Assembly: GCA_947044405.1 (NCBI GenBank)
Contig: CAMRHE010000115.1
Span: 1,798,001 to 1,862,000, forward strand
Reading direction: 5' to 3'
Source of the DNA: Leptodactylus fallax
Lineage: Eukaryota; Chordata; Amphibia; Anura; Leptodactylidae
DNA: 64,000 nucleotides
Below, piece by piece: positions 1 through 11,092 of the stretch (position 1 is its first letter; each line of letters begins with the position of its first letter). Below the pieces are notes generated by a model that did not search any database, was not told where the DNA came from, and saw only the letters and a list, made by a program, of their open reading frames with translations. The position numbers were made by a program, and so were the translations under genes.

Positions 1-1720
1 CAGGATCGCTTATCCTCAATTCGTAAGGTACCAAGCATATCAAGTAAAGTCCTGTTAAATCTTTCAGGAAGGGCATCTCCCTCTGGATGGTAAGGCGTCG
101 TCCGACTTTTGCGGATGTTCAACAACTGAAGTAACTCTTTGATCAGGTTACTCTCAAAATCCCGGCCTTGATCAGAATGCAACCGGTGTGGTAAGCCATA
201 ATGGATAAAATACTTTTCCCAAAGCACTCTTGCAACAGTGACTGCTTTTTGATCCTTAGTCGGAAAGGCTTGAGCATATCGTGTGAAGTGATCAGTCACC
301 ACCAATACATTTCCAAATCCTCTGGAGTCGTTGTCAATACAAAGGAAGTCTATGCAGACAAGATCCATGGGGCCCGAACTCTTCAAGTGTCCCATGAAGG
401 CCGCTCGAACCGGGACAGTCTTCCTCTGCAAACATCTGCGACAGCACCTACACAGACGAGTCACGGTATCTCTCATTTTGGGCCAGTAGAATCGGTCTTG
501 TATTAGGCCATAAGTCTTCTCAGGTCCCAAATGACCATGATAATCATGCAGACTTCGGAAAATCATCTTCTGAAAGCAGCTTGGAATAACTAGTTGGCGC
601 CTTCCAGGGTGATCATGATACAGCACCACACGATAAAGTAGGCCATTGTCTATTTCAAACTTCTCCCAATCTCGTAGAAGTTGACTGCATTCAGAGGGTA
701 GGGATGTCTTTAACATTTCTCTGTCTTGAGAACTCACTGCTTGATAAAGAGGTCCAATTAAAGGATCAGTCTTTTGACTCCAGATCATTCGCTTTGAAGA
801 TATAGAACAACTCTCAAAGGATCCTAAAGCGGCAGGGTAGGCAAACATGTCTGGTACAGCTTCGGGACCTCCCCCAATAGAGTCAATAAGCCGAGTTTCA
901 GAAAAGGCTACTCGGTCTTCAACTACAGCAGCCATGGCACACAAAGCTCCTACTCCAGGACTTGGCACTTCTTCCCATTCATCCACTACTTCCGGACTAG
1001 GTAATCCAGGCCGTCTTGATAGAGCATCTGCCCCGATGTTCTTAGGCCCCGATTTATACTTGAGTGTGAATTGGTAGTTGGATAAAGCTGCCAACCAGCG
1101 ATGTCCTGTAGCGTCGAGTTTAGCGGTTGACAAAACGTATGTCAGTGGATTGTTGTCTGTTCTTACTTCAAACGTGGCTCCGTATAAATAGTCATGTAAT
1201 TTATCAACAATGGCCCACTTGAGCGCCAAAAACTCCAATTTATGTACTGGATAATTTTTCTCGCTGGGAGAAAGACTTCGACTTATGAAAGCTATGGGCC
1301 GTAACCCGGCCGGGTATTCTTGGTGCAGCACGCCACCTAATCCTTCAAAGCTGGCATCTACATGTAGCACATATGGCTTATGTGCATCAGCATAAGCCAG
1401 AACGGGAGCTTCTGTCAATTTCTTCTTCAACAACTTAAATGCTTCTTCACAATCCGCAGTCCACCTATCGCCAAAAAGGCTTTTGGAAGACCCTTTCTTC
1501 TTTCCCGGATCTCCTGCATCACTCTTCAACAGGTCGAGGAGGGCTCGAGCTATTTTTGAATATCCTTCCACAAATCGTCGATAGAATCCACAAAACCCCA
1601 AGAAAGATTGCAACTCCGTAATATTTTGCGGTCGGGGCCAATTCACCACAGCTTCAATCTTACCAGGATCGGTAGCAACTCCTTCAGCAGAAACAATATG
1701 ACCTACATAAGTGACCGAAG
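1..1720 (-). pseudogene. pol: Pol 3' portion: RT end, RNase H, integrase (frame-shifted from upstream, runs off window)
   Basis: After the break near 1720 the minus-strand frame stays open to base 1. It encodes the end of the RT (TYVGHIVS), an RT-RNaseH linker (FLGFCGFYRRFV), and an RNase H with VDAS, the acidic stretch HKLEFLALKW and a TDNNPL motif. Near 420-590 there is an HHCC-like integrase zinc region (histidines in SLHDYHGHLG, then paired cysteines). The catalytic core follows, with first Asp in VCIDFL, second in HSDQGRDFE and the Glu in PERFNRTLL. These enzymes would copy element RNA into DNA and insert it. The coding capacity is unbroken here, but the frame is one base out of register with the gag-RT frame, so it would not be made as a normal polyprotein. 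Confidence 0.82.
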
Positions 1721-4294
1721 ATCTACAAATTTGCATTTGTCAGCCGACAACTTCAGCCCCTCTTCTTTTAAGCGATGGAGTACTCTCATGAGTCGTTCTT
1801 CATGTTCTTCCAGCGTCTTTCCAAACACAATAATGTCATCAAGATATACAAGGCATTCCCGGGGCACTAAATCACCTAACACTCTTTCCATCAACCTTTG
1901 GAACGTTGCTGGCGCACCTTTTGTACCTTGCGGCATACGAGTGAACTGAAAGAAACCCAAGGGGCATATGAAGGCTGTCTTTTCCTGATCCTCAGGTACC
2001 ATTGGGACTTGATAGTATCCCGATCTTAGGTCCAGCACTGTGAACCAACAGTTTCCATTCAGAGCTTCCAGAGCTTCTTCAATTCTCGGCAGTGTATACT
2101 GATCAGGTAAGGTTCTCCGGTTCAGAGTTCTGTAATCCACACATAGGCGAATTGCTCCAGATTTTTTTCTTACCACCACAATAGGTGAGGCATAGGGGCT
2201 CTTACTGTCCACAATGATCCCCTGACCTTTCATTTGCTGTAGAGTCTGTCTTAACTCATCAACATCCTTTGGAGCAACTCTCCGTGGTCGCTCCCGGAAG
2301 GGAGTAGAATCGGTCAATCGGAAAGTGTGTTGAGCACTTTTAGCACAACCTACATCCATATCATCCATGGAGAACACTTCCGATAATTCAGACAACTTCT
2401 GTGTCAGTCGCTGATTCCAGGCCTCTGGTAAATGTGGATCACTCAAGTCAAGATTGAGATTAGGGATTGCATCTCGGATTTGAATCCTGCACACTTCAGC
2501 GTATGGATTTACTCCAAGCACAAGGTAGCAGTGGGCCACATTCTGGTATGGTCCAATTACAATCGGATGCGGTGAACAGTTCCTCACTGTCACACAGGTA
2601 GATAACTCCACTTTATTCCTCCAGTCCTTTCTCTCTGGGATCACCATCCAGCCATTCTGGTTAATCATTTCTTCAGGGGTTTCCATAAGGACATAACTCC
2701 CCCCTTCAAGCAAATCGGGAGCAATTCTGGAGGCTACTCTCAGAATTCTCTCCCCGCCGGCAGGAACTTCCACGGTTCTCTCACCGATATGATATACCAT
2801 TCCATGTCGATAGCCAGTAGACAGGGCATCACAGAGTTCTCTAAGATCAGAAGATATATTCACCGGCTGAGCTGCAGGGTTCCAATCTCTTCCAAGAAAC
2901 TTCTGAAAAGCATAATGCACTGCGGGACAATTAGTGCCAAGTATCACAGGAGCTGCACAAGAATCCCCTGTATCAGGACAGACAAGAGCCGTAATCTTCA
3001 TGGGAGCGACACTCTGATCTTCTAATTCAGGGACAGCTATAACTACTTGTAGGCTGCCATCTACAGGATATGATCCTGAATTAAGCCCCCACAATTTCAT
3101 TTGTCCTGTAGACTGAAGAGGTATATCCCTCAGATACTTTTGGTAGAACGAGCGATAAATCAGGGTCACTTGAGATCCTGTATCAAACAGGGCAGGAGCG
3201 GCATGACCATTGACAGTGACTTTGACAACGGACCTGGAGCCCGCGATAGCGCCTCTGGTATTTACTCGGCCCGCCTTCCTTCGGTGTCTTTGATTCTGAA
3301 TAGAGAAGACAGCACTGTGTCTCAATCCCTCACTGTCCTCCGTACACTGTCTGGCACTATGGCCCGTCTGACCACATTTATAACAGGTTCTAGCATCCTT
3401 CCTCCATTGAGTGGCAGTGGGTGGAGTGGCGGACTGTCTAAGTTCTGACCGCTCCGCTGGTTTGTCCTTGTTTGAATTAGGAACAACATCTTCTTTAGAG
3501 ATGCTTTTCGCTTTCTTAGGGGTACTAAAACTAATGTCAGCTTCTTGTTTCTTCACTAACTTCATTAAGTCAGGAAATGGAAGGACTCTATCAGATAGTA
3601 AGACCTTGAGTACTTGAGCAAGAGGATGATGAGGTTGTAACCCTCTCACCAACTGACTGGTTCTCATAGCGTCTACCTCTGAAGTAGATATAGCTGCGTG
3701 GTACACCAGACGTGAAAGAAGTAGCTGTAAACGGTTAATAAAAGTAGAGACATTTTCCCCTTCTTTTTGACGAACCATTCGGTAATCAGCAACCATCTGG
3801 GCAAGGTCATAGTATGGCTCAAAGTGATCAGACAGTACTTGTATATAGTCCAATGCACTCACTCCTTCATGAGAGTCTCTGTACAAGCGGATCAATTCTG
3901 CAGCAGGAGACCGCAAACTTTCACTGATACGCTGCCGCTTGCCTTCTTCAGAGCAAGACCATTCCTTCAGGCATTGGAGAGTATGTTCTTTCCATATCTC
4001 AAAGTTTTCCTCCCCTTGTGGTACTGGGACATTACCAGAGAATACTTTTAGTTTCTTGTAGTGAGTGGTCTGCAGGCCCTGAGCTAACATTTCAGTCAGC
4101 CTGGCTAAAGTGCTAATAGCACTGTCACTAGAGGAACTGCTAGCGACGGCCATACTGGGGGGGTAACTGGCTGAGCGGGGTTCTTCCTTTACCTGAACCA
4201 GGGGAAGAACAGGAGGTCGGTAATCCCATGTAGTAGCTAGTGGGAGGTTCCCCTCTGAGCTATATCGCTTCTCCATATCAATGACTATTCCCAC
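1703..4294 (-). CDS. gag-pol: Gag-protease-RT polyprotein, prematurely ended in RT
   Basis: 863 codons including a PNMA-like Gag region (about residues 80-250, with LKVFSG and EGKRQRISESLRSPA), a CCHC knuckle CYKCGQTGHSARQC (304-317), a retropepsin active site DTGS (371-374) and an RT palm with YLDD (817-820). Gag would package the RNA, the protease would mature the polyprotein, and RT would copy it. The first in-frame Met (4294) is only about 20 bases from the primer-binding-like site; MEKRYS at 4276 is an equally good start. The frame ends in a short out-of-frame tail after KCKF because one T appears to be missing from a T-run near 1725; RNase H and integrase continue in another frame. This may be true decay or a homopolymer sequencing error. 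Confidence 0.85.
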   Translation of the reverse strand: MGIVIDMEKRYSSEGNLPLATTWDYRPPVLPLVQVKEEPRSASYPPSMAVASSSSSDSAISTLARLTEMLAQGLQTTHYKKLKVFSGNVPVPQGEENFEIWKEHTLQCLKEWSCSEEGKRQRISESLRSPAAELIRLYRDSHEGVSALDYIQVLSDHFEPYYDLAQMVADYRMVRQKEGENVSTFINRLQLLLSRLVYHAAISTSEVDAMRTSQLVRGLQPHHPLAQVLKVLLSDRVLPFPDLMKLVKKQEADISFSTPKKAKSISKEDVVPNSNKDKPAERSELRQSATPPTATQWRKDARTCYKCGQTGHSARQCTEDSEGLRHSAVFSIQNQRHRRKAGRVNTRGAIAGSRSVVKVTVNGHAAPALFDTGSQVTLIYRSFYQKYLRDIPLQSTGQMKLWGLNSGSYPVDGSLQVVIAVPELEDQSVAPMKITALVCPDTGDSCAAPVILGTNCPAVHYAFQKFLGRDWNPAAQPVNISSDLRELCDALSTGYRHGMVYHIGERTVEVPAGGERILRVASRIAPDLLEGGSYVLMETPEEMINQNGWMVIPERKDWRNKVELSTCVTVRNCSPHPIVIGPYQNVAHCYLVLGVNPYAEVCRIQIRDAIPNLNLDLSDPHLPEAWNQRLTQKLSELSEVFSMDDMDVGCAKSAQHTFRLTDSTPFRERPRRVAPKDVDELRQTLQQMKGQGIIVDSKSPYASPIVVVRKKSGAIRLCVDYRTLNRRTLPDQYTLPRIEEALEALNGNCWFTVLDLRSGYYQVPMVPEDQEKTAFICPLGFFQFTRMPQGTKGAPATFQRLMERVLGDLVPRECLVYLDDIIVFGKTLEEHEERLMRVLHRLKEEGLKLSADKCKFVDLRSLM

Positions 4295-4296
4295 TT

Positions 4297-4318
4297 CTAA
4301 ATCTCAGCAGTGCCTCCA
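4297..4318 (-). promoter_or_regulatory. Candidate tRNA primer-binding site of the Gypsy element
   Basis: On the minus strand TGGAGGCACTGCTGAGATTT lies two bases inside the putative LTR end and just upstream of gag. It begins with TGG, the complement of a tRNA CCA end, and its later part resembles the T-arm region of tRNA genes. It partly resembles a glutamine tRNA 3' end, but I cannot assign the tRNA with certainty. Confidence 0.5.
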
Positions 4319-4320
4319 AA

Positions 4321-5151
4321 TGTAGCCCTATTTGGGGGGGGGGTATGAGTATTATCCCTCCCGCAACAGACTCGGGCGCTGACCTGTGTGTATAATGGGA
4401 CCTGAAGCCTTCGCTGAAGGGAAGAGTGGGAACATATATGAAATATATCAGTGCCTCCACCCAGGATAGAGCCTCTGTATTACAGGGAGGATCTCTTCCT
4501 GGGACTTACCCATGAAGTACAGTTAGTAGCCTTAACAAGGATCACTGTACTAATCTCACAGTCTGAAGAATACATACAGATACCACATAAGGTTATAACA
4601 GTAGCTTTATAAGAATCAAAAGGGTAATAATACATACATAAAATATACTCAGAACACAGCAATACTACAACAACCAGCAAGTCCTCAACCGTCTTAGGTT
4701 ATATACCCGGGTATATATATAGATATATAGCAAGAGTCCAGTGCACAATACCTCCAGGCAACAGAAGAGATGCAGGGGCCCCTGTGGATGACTGTGGATC
4801 CTCGGATTCTTCCAGGAGATGACAGACAGCCGATCAGGAGATGATGATGATGATGGTGAGATTCTTCACAGGCAGCAAACAGGGCGACGGTGACGGCAGT
4901 AGATGCAGGCCTGACTACCCTAACACTGAGTCCTTAACCTGCCAGCTAAACTACTAGTGCCACCGGGCCTCTAACTAGCTAGCTGGCCTTCGGAAGCCTA
5001 ACCTATCACTGCCCTGAACTGTATATATATATGGATCCCTAACTACGGTTACTAGCTAGGTCCTGTGAGTATATAGGGGGTAACACATACCTAACTATAT
5101 ACTGTGAAGTAAAGAGGAACAAGTGGCTCTTAGACTCCCCCAGACATAACA
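4321..5151 (-). repeat. Putative 5' LTR of the Gypsy element
   Basis: On the minus strand this segment starts TGTTATGTCTGGGGGAG and ends GGGCTACA, giving the TG...CA ends of an LTR, and it lies directly against the primer-binding-like site. Several TATA-like stretches occur. The partner LTR is outside the window and the outer flank is scrambled sequence, so neither the outer boundary nor a TSD can be confirmed. Confidence 0.45.
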
Positions 5152-5179
5152 TGTCTGTCTCAGCAGCTCTGCTCACATC

Positions 5180-5600
5180 TCCCCCCCCCGGGGCCGGCCC
5201 CCCCGGGGGCCCCCCCCCCGTTATTAAAAAAAAAAAACTTGCTTTAATTGGGGGGGGGTTTTGAGACCAAAGGTGGGGGGGGAAGGAGGGAGAAAAAATA
5301 ATAATTAGTAGGAGGTGCCGCCCCCCACATCTTTAATAAATTTTTTATATATATATTAAAAAAAAAAAGAGAGGGGGAAAAAATTTTTATTGTTATTTTT
5401 TTTGTTTTATTTTCCCCCCTCTTTTTTTTTTTGGTGTTTTATGGTATTTTATTTTTGTGGTTTGGGTGGGGGTTTTTATAAATAAAAAAAAAAATTTTTA
5501 ATTATCTTCCCTTTTTTTTTTTTTTAAGGGATTAAATTTTTTTTTTTTTTTTTTTTTTTATAAAAACAAAAGGATTTTTTTTTTGTTTTCCTTTTGGTGT
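5180..5600. other. Homopolymer-rich scrambled block, probable low-quality consensus
   Basis: The sequence changes abruptly into long runs of C, G, A and T joined by very short links, unlike any repeat class I know and unlike its flanks. The same texture replaces a known transposase segment at 38675-38975, where an intact copy elsewhere in the window shows what should be there. I therefore read this as an assembly or base-calling artefact, not biology. Confidence 0.6.
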
Positions 5601-6098
5601 TTTTGGGGGAAGATCTTTTCCAATTCTATTATTTAATCCTCAGTAGGATGGGAAGCTGCTAAAAATATTTCCAGACAAACCCAAAAAGTTTTATTAAGAT
5701 ATTTATTTCTGCTTTAATGCTACCAGTGGTCTGTTCTGTAATGACCTGAATGTATAAAGCATCTTTATTACAATTGCTCATAAAATATGTAGGAAAGATG
5801 ATCAGGGGACCCCCAAATTAGCCATCGACTTTGGTTGTATGCCGATGCAGGTGGGACCCCATTATGAAACTGGGTTTTGCCACTAATAAGGGAAGGACCT
5901 TGTTTTTGTTCACCCACTCTGTCATCTTTGGGTGCCGTTTACACCCATAGATATTGTGCGCCGTTAATTGTCCCCAACAGCTAAATAGATAGGACTAACA
6001 AGGCTGGTCTTTCTTTCTCCCAGTGTCCCTTAGGTGGTGCAAGGTCTGTCTCTATGATACATTGTGCTGATGTATGGCATCTCAACCTATACCCAGAT

Positions 6099-6135
<37 letters not shown>

Positions 6136-6310
6136 AACACCTACTTTCAGAATCAACTTCCCGGTATTTATAACAAGTGAATATAAGTAAACAAAGATAT
6201 AATGTACAAATACAGCTATACAAAAAGTACAGAATATCTGGGGAGTTTACACTTCTGAGGCTGAATTTTGGCATTATTTGAATTTTTTTTTTTTTTTTTA
6301 AGTTTTTCTA
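5601..6310. other. Unassigned non-coding stretch
   Basis: No gene, terminal repeat or coding similarity recognised. It contains T-runs at 6103-6129 and 6283-6299. Confidence 0.5.
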
Positions 6311-6700
6311 ATCGTCTATAACCACATTGTGGAAATGCAGCTTTTTTTGTTGCAGATTTTGCTGCATTTTTTTTTTTTTTTTGAGCCAAAGCCAAAAACC
6401 ACTTCTGTGGCATTTTACAGTACCTGCAAAGTGGATGGATTTCTGGTTAATCCCATCCACACATAGCAGAAAAAAAATCTGCAGCAGAAACGCTGAGTTT
6501 TCAGAAATGCTTGTGTTTTTGAAAATTGCAGCATGTCAAATTATACCTTCAGAATTGCTTGTGTTTTCCATATAGGCATAATAGGGGCAGAAAGTCTGCA
6601 GAGGAAAACTCTGTGAAATCACAATGAAAAACGCTACAGAAAAAAACGCGAATTGTTTCTGCTGTGTTTTTTTCTGCAGCCTGTTTTTTGCTACACTTTG
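6311..6700. repeat. Possible dispersed repeat, unclassified
   Basis: Rich in 'gcagattttgctgc', 'ctgcagcagaaacgctg' and 'ttttttctgcagcctg' modules that partly complement each other, suggesting a degenerate foldback-type repeat. No clean terminal repeat or TSD was found. Short reading frames here are products of the A/T runs. Confidence 0.3.
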
Positions 6701-6706
6701 GAAATT

Positions 6707-6940
6707 TTAAAGATTTTCTCTAACCATCTTAGTGGTGACAGTCTTTGTCTTGATAGGTTGACTGTTTGGTCCTTGTCAGAAACTCGGGTGTGATTCTCAT
6801 ACATGTAGTATCCCTATCTGATAACCCGGCCACAATAGGGAAATAATGGCTGGGTTTCTAACAAATGCCAGAACATAGAAAATTTCTACATTCATGGTCA
6901 TATGTATACTGTCACCAAGATAGTTAGAGAAAATCTTTAA
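6707..6940. mobile_element. TTAA-flanked MITE with long inverted termini
   Basis: Both ends read TTAAAGATTTTCTCTAAC going inwards (6707 rightwards; 6940 leftwards on the minus strand). The inverted repeat is roughly 35 bases, with GGTGACAGT near its inner end. TTAA at both sides is the TSD used by piggyBac-type transposases. At 234 bp it is non-autonomous. A related copy lies at 28458-28594. Confidence 0.65.
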
Positions 6941-7130
6941 AATTCTGCATAATTTGTAATATTTACTAAAATGTTTCATTTTTAATTGTCTCAAATAAAA
7001 AATCTGATTATGTTCACGAGAAAATCCCTTTAACCAAAAATTGTATTATGGTTTTGACAACTGAAATCAATATATTGTCTTGCTTAGCTGCTTCCAAGGC
7101 TTCCATCAGTGTCATTGACTGGATTAAATA

Positions 7131-7560
7131 AGAAAATTGCCATTAACCCCTAAATGACAAGGTCTTTTGGGCCTTCATTACTAAGCATTTTTTTCATAAT
7201 TCCTTTTCATCTAATGCCTTTTATTTTTCCATCTATGTAGAGTTTTTTGAAGGATAAGTTATATTTGTCATTAGTACAATTTTAGGGCACATATAGCTTA
7301 CTAAATTTTTATGGGGGAATGGGAAAAAAGTGCAATGTTGCCATTGTTTTCTACATTCTAAATGTTATCTTTTTTCTGCAGGTCAGTAAGGTTAAGTCTA
7401 TACCCAATAAGTATAGTTTTTATTTTCTGTTTTATTACTTTTGTAGAAAAATAATTATTTTTGTGTCGCCGCATTCTTCTAGTAATAACTTTTTTTTTTA
7501 CATTTATGGAGATATGTGGGGGCTTGTTGTTACAGTAATTATTTTCCTAGCTTCTTTGGA
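7131..7560. repeat. Possible A/T-rich dispersed repeat
   Basis: Starts 'ttaacccctaaatgacaagg' and contains 'tttttgtgtcgccgcattct' and 'ggggcttgttg', word patterns I associate with a common anuran dispersed repeat. No TSD or inverted end could be confirmed. Confidence 0.25.
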
Positions 7561-9320
7561 GGAAGGTTGCAAAGAGAGAGAGTCTGTACAACTGCCCTGA
7601 GATAGGGAATAGAGATGCATATGACAGAGAAGCTAGAAAGTACTGTATAGAGGGTCTAAACATAAGTGGAACAAGGGCAAGTTTTGCAAGTAAAGTTATG
7701 TGTGATCTGTTTCCTGCAACCTCAAGTCTCCTGAGTCGTATTTTCTGCAGTACCACAATGAACATTTCAACCCCCATCTGGCTCTGGAGTACGGAAGACC
7801 AATAGGACGTGCCCTAGGAGTAGGCTAACACCACCATCAGGTACACAGCAGACCCCCTCAGCTTTGTACCAACCTAGGAAGAGAGCTGGAGAATTTGGTT
7901 GAGTAATCCATGACACCTCCTGTTTCTAGTACTTATTCCTGCCCCCTGGGTTCCCACCAATGGCTTTCTGCACTAATAAAAATCAGTCTTGGCTTCACAA
8001 TGGTACAATACAGCAAAGTATGTGACCTCAATAAAAGTGAAAAAACCTAAGAAACGTCTGTTTCAGAGAGGAACCAGATATTCCATTAACTTCTAAACCA
8101 GGAGATTGCTTTAATTTATTTATTTTTTTTACCTAAATCGCACACCAGAAAAATTACACTTTAAGAGCAGATTAATTTATTTCTAGGACAAAAAAGGCAG
8201 ATCCAGGCAAACCTATTGAAACTGAATGAAGTACAAAGCAGCTGCTCCTGAGAATCTCTGCAAAGCACGGACTGTTTTCTTATGTGCGGAGAGTACACTG
8301 CCTACCATGTCGATGCTGCAGAACAATCCTTTATCTAAGATATTCAATATATCAAGAGCCCCTGGCAGTGGTAAAGCCGTAATGAGATATCCTAACATAA
8401 ACCAATTTCATCTTCTCAGTAATGTCTTCATGATTACTGGTGATAAGTCATGGAAGATGTCACAAAGCAATATTTTACTACTCAACAATATTTCACTTTG
8501 TTTAATGACTGGACAGAGTGTTCAACAGAGAAGCATAAAAATGTATAGGACATGACAAACAATAGGGGCTCATGCACACTACTATAATATGGTTCCTTAC
8601 AACCCCTGTGGGGCCCTAATGTACCTCTATATGTGATCTGCCACATTCCATTCTTTATCCTCTGGGAGAGGACAAATATATCATCACTGTTTGGAGGCAT
8701 TATATGGTTCCATAGTTCAATCCCACAGGAACTATGTTTACCTCCACTTAGAACTAAAAGGTATAATGACTTCTTATCTTAGTATGTAAATCTTATTTTA
8801 CACTTATTGACAAAAATAAATAACGCAGCCAGGTAGAAATGCTGGATTTCTGCAAAACTCTGCATGCAGTTATGTTTCAGACAGTTTAGTGTGATGATTA
8901 CACACTGGGTATTGGCACAGGAGAGTGTAAAAGTGCTTCCCCTGCTGCCCTATAAAAAGGCTCTCAGAGACTACTATTGAGTAGTGTACCTCTTAGTGAG
9001 AAATCATTGACTGGTGTTGGAAGCAGTGGCTACGTGAAGGCATGCACACACAGAGGACAGGTGCCGGATGGGCCAGATAGATCACTAGTACAGATCACTA
9101 GTTTGTTTAATCCACCCAAAAGAATAAGTAGCTCCCACAAGTTCTTTGTCCACCATCCAGACACAGGTGCCAACTTTATTTTGCTGCCTATCTCTAGCCG
9201 GATCATTTTCAGATGCTTAGCAGAAGCAAAGTTGGTGTCCCCCATATATGTGTCTGTGGCATCCCAGAGCTGGCTATGGCTGGGCTGAGGGTGATCTCTG
9301 TGCATTGTATTATTTCCTGT
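7561..9320. other. Unassigned stretch, no supported gene
   Basis: Short frames occur on both strands (for example 8226-8555) but lack domains, splice-framed continuity or a transposon signature. I see nothing reliable here. Confidence 0.5.
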
Positions 9321-9327
9321 TGCTTCA

Positions 9328-10315
9328 TAGCCTGTGTGACATAGCAGGGGGTCCTGAGTCTCACACAACACAGCGCCACCTAGTGAGCCTCACACATGCA
9401 TTACACCTCCCATAGGATTGAATAGTAACCAAATGTCCAATGGGAGGACATCGCCTGGGAAAAGGGGAGGAGTCAGCTGATCACTGGGTCCCCATGGTAA
9501 CACCCCTGCAGGAAGGTCCTGCGTGTGAGGAGTTAGAAGTGTGGAGTGTTAGGAGGAGGAGGTGAGGAGATAAGTGTGATGTCCTGTGAAGAAAGCAGTG
9601 AGTTTAGTGCAGGAATCTCAAGTCCTAGACAGGCCCAGGAAGGTTGGAGAGCTGACATACTCCAGCTATTCAGAAGATCCTGTCCCCTGTCTGCCTAGCC
9701 ATCGCCCTGAAGGAAGTCAAGCATCATTATCTTGTCAGCATGAGACTGTGGAGAGAACATTCTGGAACACGTGCTCCATAGCAAGTATCACAGGATCCAG
9801 GGACCAAGGCCAGACCTGTGGAATATCCTGCCACCCTGACTATTGCACCCCGAAACTCTGAGCTATCAGGACCACATAACGTGAGTGGGGAATATTATGT
9901 ACTAGTATCATGGTGGGCATCCTCCTATGAGCCAAATAGGAACCCAGACGCACCTTAGGGCTGTAACACTGAAGTATAAGGGGCTAGGAACACCTTTCAT
10001 CAAGTCTACCCTGCACCCCAGGACTTTGCTGTGTCACCAGGCGTACCCCGTTGTTTTGTATTGAAGAAACTGTTTAAGCATTTGTGCCTCCACACCCATG
10101 GAAGTAAAAGTTCAACTTTACAACCGTTTCTGTGTCTGACTCTGCACCGACAACATCAGGGCGCCCCAAACACCACCAGTCGGCATAGTATAGGGGAAGC
10201 GCCCCGGGGGAACAATCACCACCAACATTTGTGCAGCCCCCTCATCACCGGTACCAGTGGTGGTAACGTGGGACAGCACCAGCGCTGCGCCCTCGTGCCC
10301 AGAGACCGTGACAAG
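9328..10315 (+). repeat. Possible LTR (boundaries uncertain)
   Basis: The stretch begins TGTGACATAGCAGGGG and ends near GAGACCGTGACA. Between them is a segment ending in 'aaaagttcaactttacaacc', 'ctgactctgcaccgacaac' and GC-rich DNA that looks like an R-U5 region. No matching TSD could be found for any choice of TG...CA ends, so the limits are approximate and the call is tentative. Confidence 0.3.
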
Positions 10316-10540
10316 TCTGCGCTGTTTGCACCCTCAATCCCAACTGCAGCGTTGCCTTCCATCTGGTCACCGCATGTCCTGCCATTGACAGCCAGTCACC
10401 ATCTCCTTCATTTGCAGTGGTGTTGTGAAAAAGAAACCTGGACTACTGTGGACTGGAACTGTATTGTCTTTAACCACAAATCCAGATTCTGTTTGGGATC
10501 TGATGACAGTCGAGTTTGAGTATGGAGACCTTATAGTGAG

Positions 10541-11092
10541 TAGAGATGGGCAAATTGGTTCATACTGAGCCGGATTCGACCCAAATATTCCAAATAATTT
10601 TTTTTGTAAAGTGAACAAATAGAGATTTGTCTTGAGTGAACTAAAATGGCCACCGCATTATAATTGGAGGAGGCCCAGAAGAGGTGACAAAAGTAAAGGT
10701 CCAATCAGGCCTCAGTGGTAAGCCCTGCACCGATGAGGTTACAGAAGAGTGCTGGACACTGTGAGGCAGAGGTAATGGAAGGCAAGTATGAATGTTTATA
10801 TGTCATTTTTACACCTCACCTGGGTCTCCACCTATTACTGTATACTCTGGGGTCTGAAGAGACCCCGGAGCATAATAATGTTTTCACTTCCACATTGACA
10901 TAACTTTGGCTGTGCTTGCCTTAAAGAACTAGAAATTGGATAGATAGGTTCCTAGGAGCCCTGACAGTGTTCTACACTATGTTTTAAGCCAATGTAAGGT
11001 GTGATTCAAACTAAACTTGTTCGACCCGAAATGAATCAGGGACCTGAGACACTTGAAAACTAAACAAATCTTAAGAGGTTCGCCCATCTCTA
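10541..11092. mobile_element. Non-autonomous hAT-type element with exact 8-bp TSD
   Basis: Ends are TAGAGATGGGC at the left and its near-complement GCCCATCTCTA at the right. The element is flanked by perfect 8-bp copies of atagtgag at 10533-10540 and 11093-11100. An 8-bp TSD with TAGAG-type ends is diagnostic of the hAT superfamily. The 552-bp body has no transposase and carries the ACTCTGGGGTCT palindromic module near 10845-10880. Related left ends occur near 38012 and at 50068. Confidence 0.82.

Larger units (their letters stand above)
1..5151 (-). mobile_element. Ty3/Gypsy LTR retrotransposon, incomplete
   Basis: Read on the minus strand the order is: probable 5' LTR, primer-binding-like site, gag with a CCHC knuckle, aspartic protease, reverse transcriptase, RNase H, integrase. 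That RT-RNaseH-integrase order is the Ty3/Gypsy arrangement. The integrase reading frame is still open at base 1, so the C-terminus and the 3' LTR lie outside the window. One frameshift inside the RT splits the polyprotein. Apart from that the reading frame stays open for more than 4 kb, which suggests a fairly recent insertion. Confidence 0.85.

Noticed and set aside
8213..8555. Overlapping frames on both strands as a possible host exon
   Set aside because: No domain, no splice-site logic, and equal openness on both strands.
9328..10315. Firm LTR call
   Set aside because: No TSD matches any choice of TG...CA ends, so it is kept only as a low-confidence feature.
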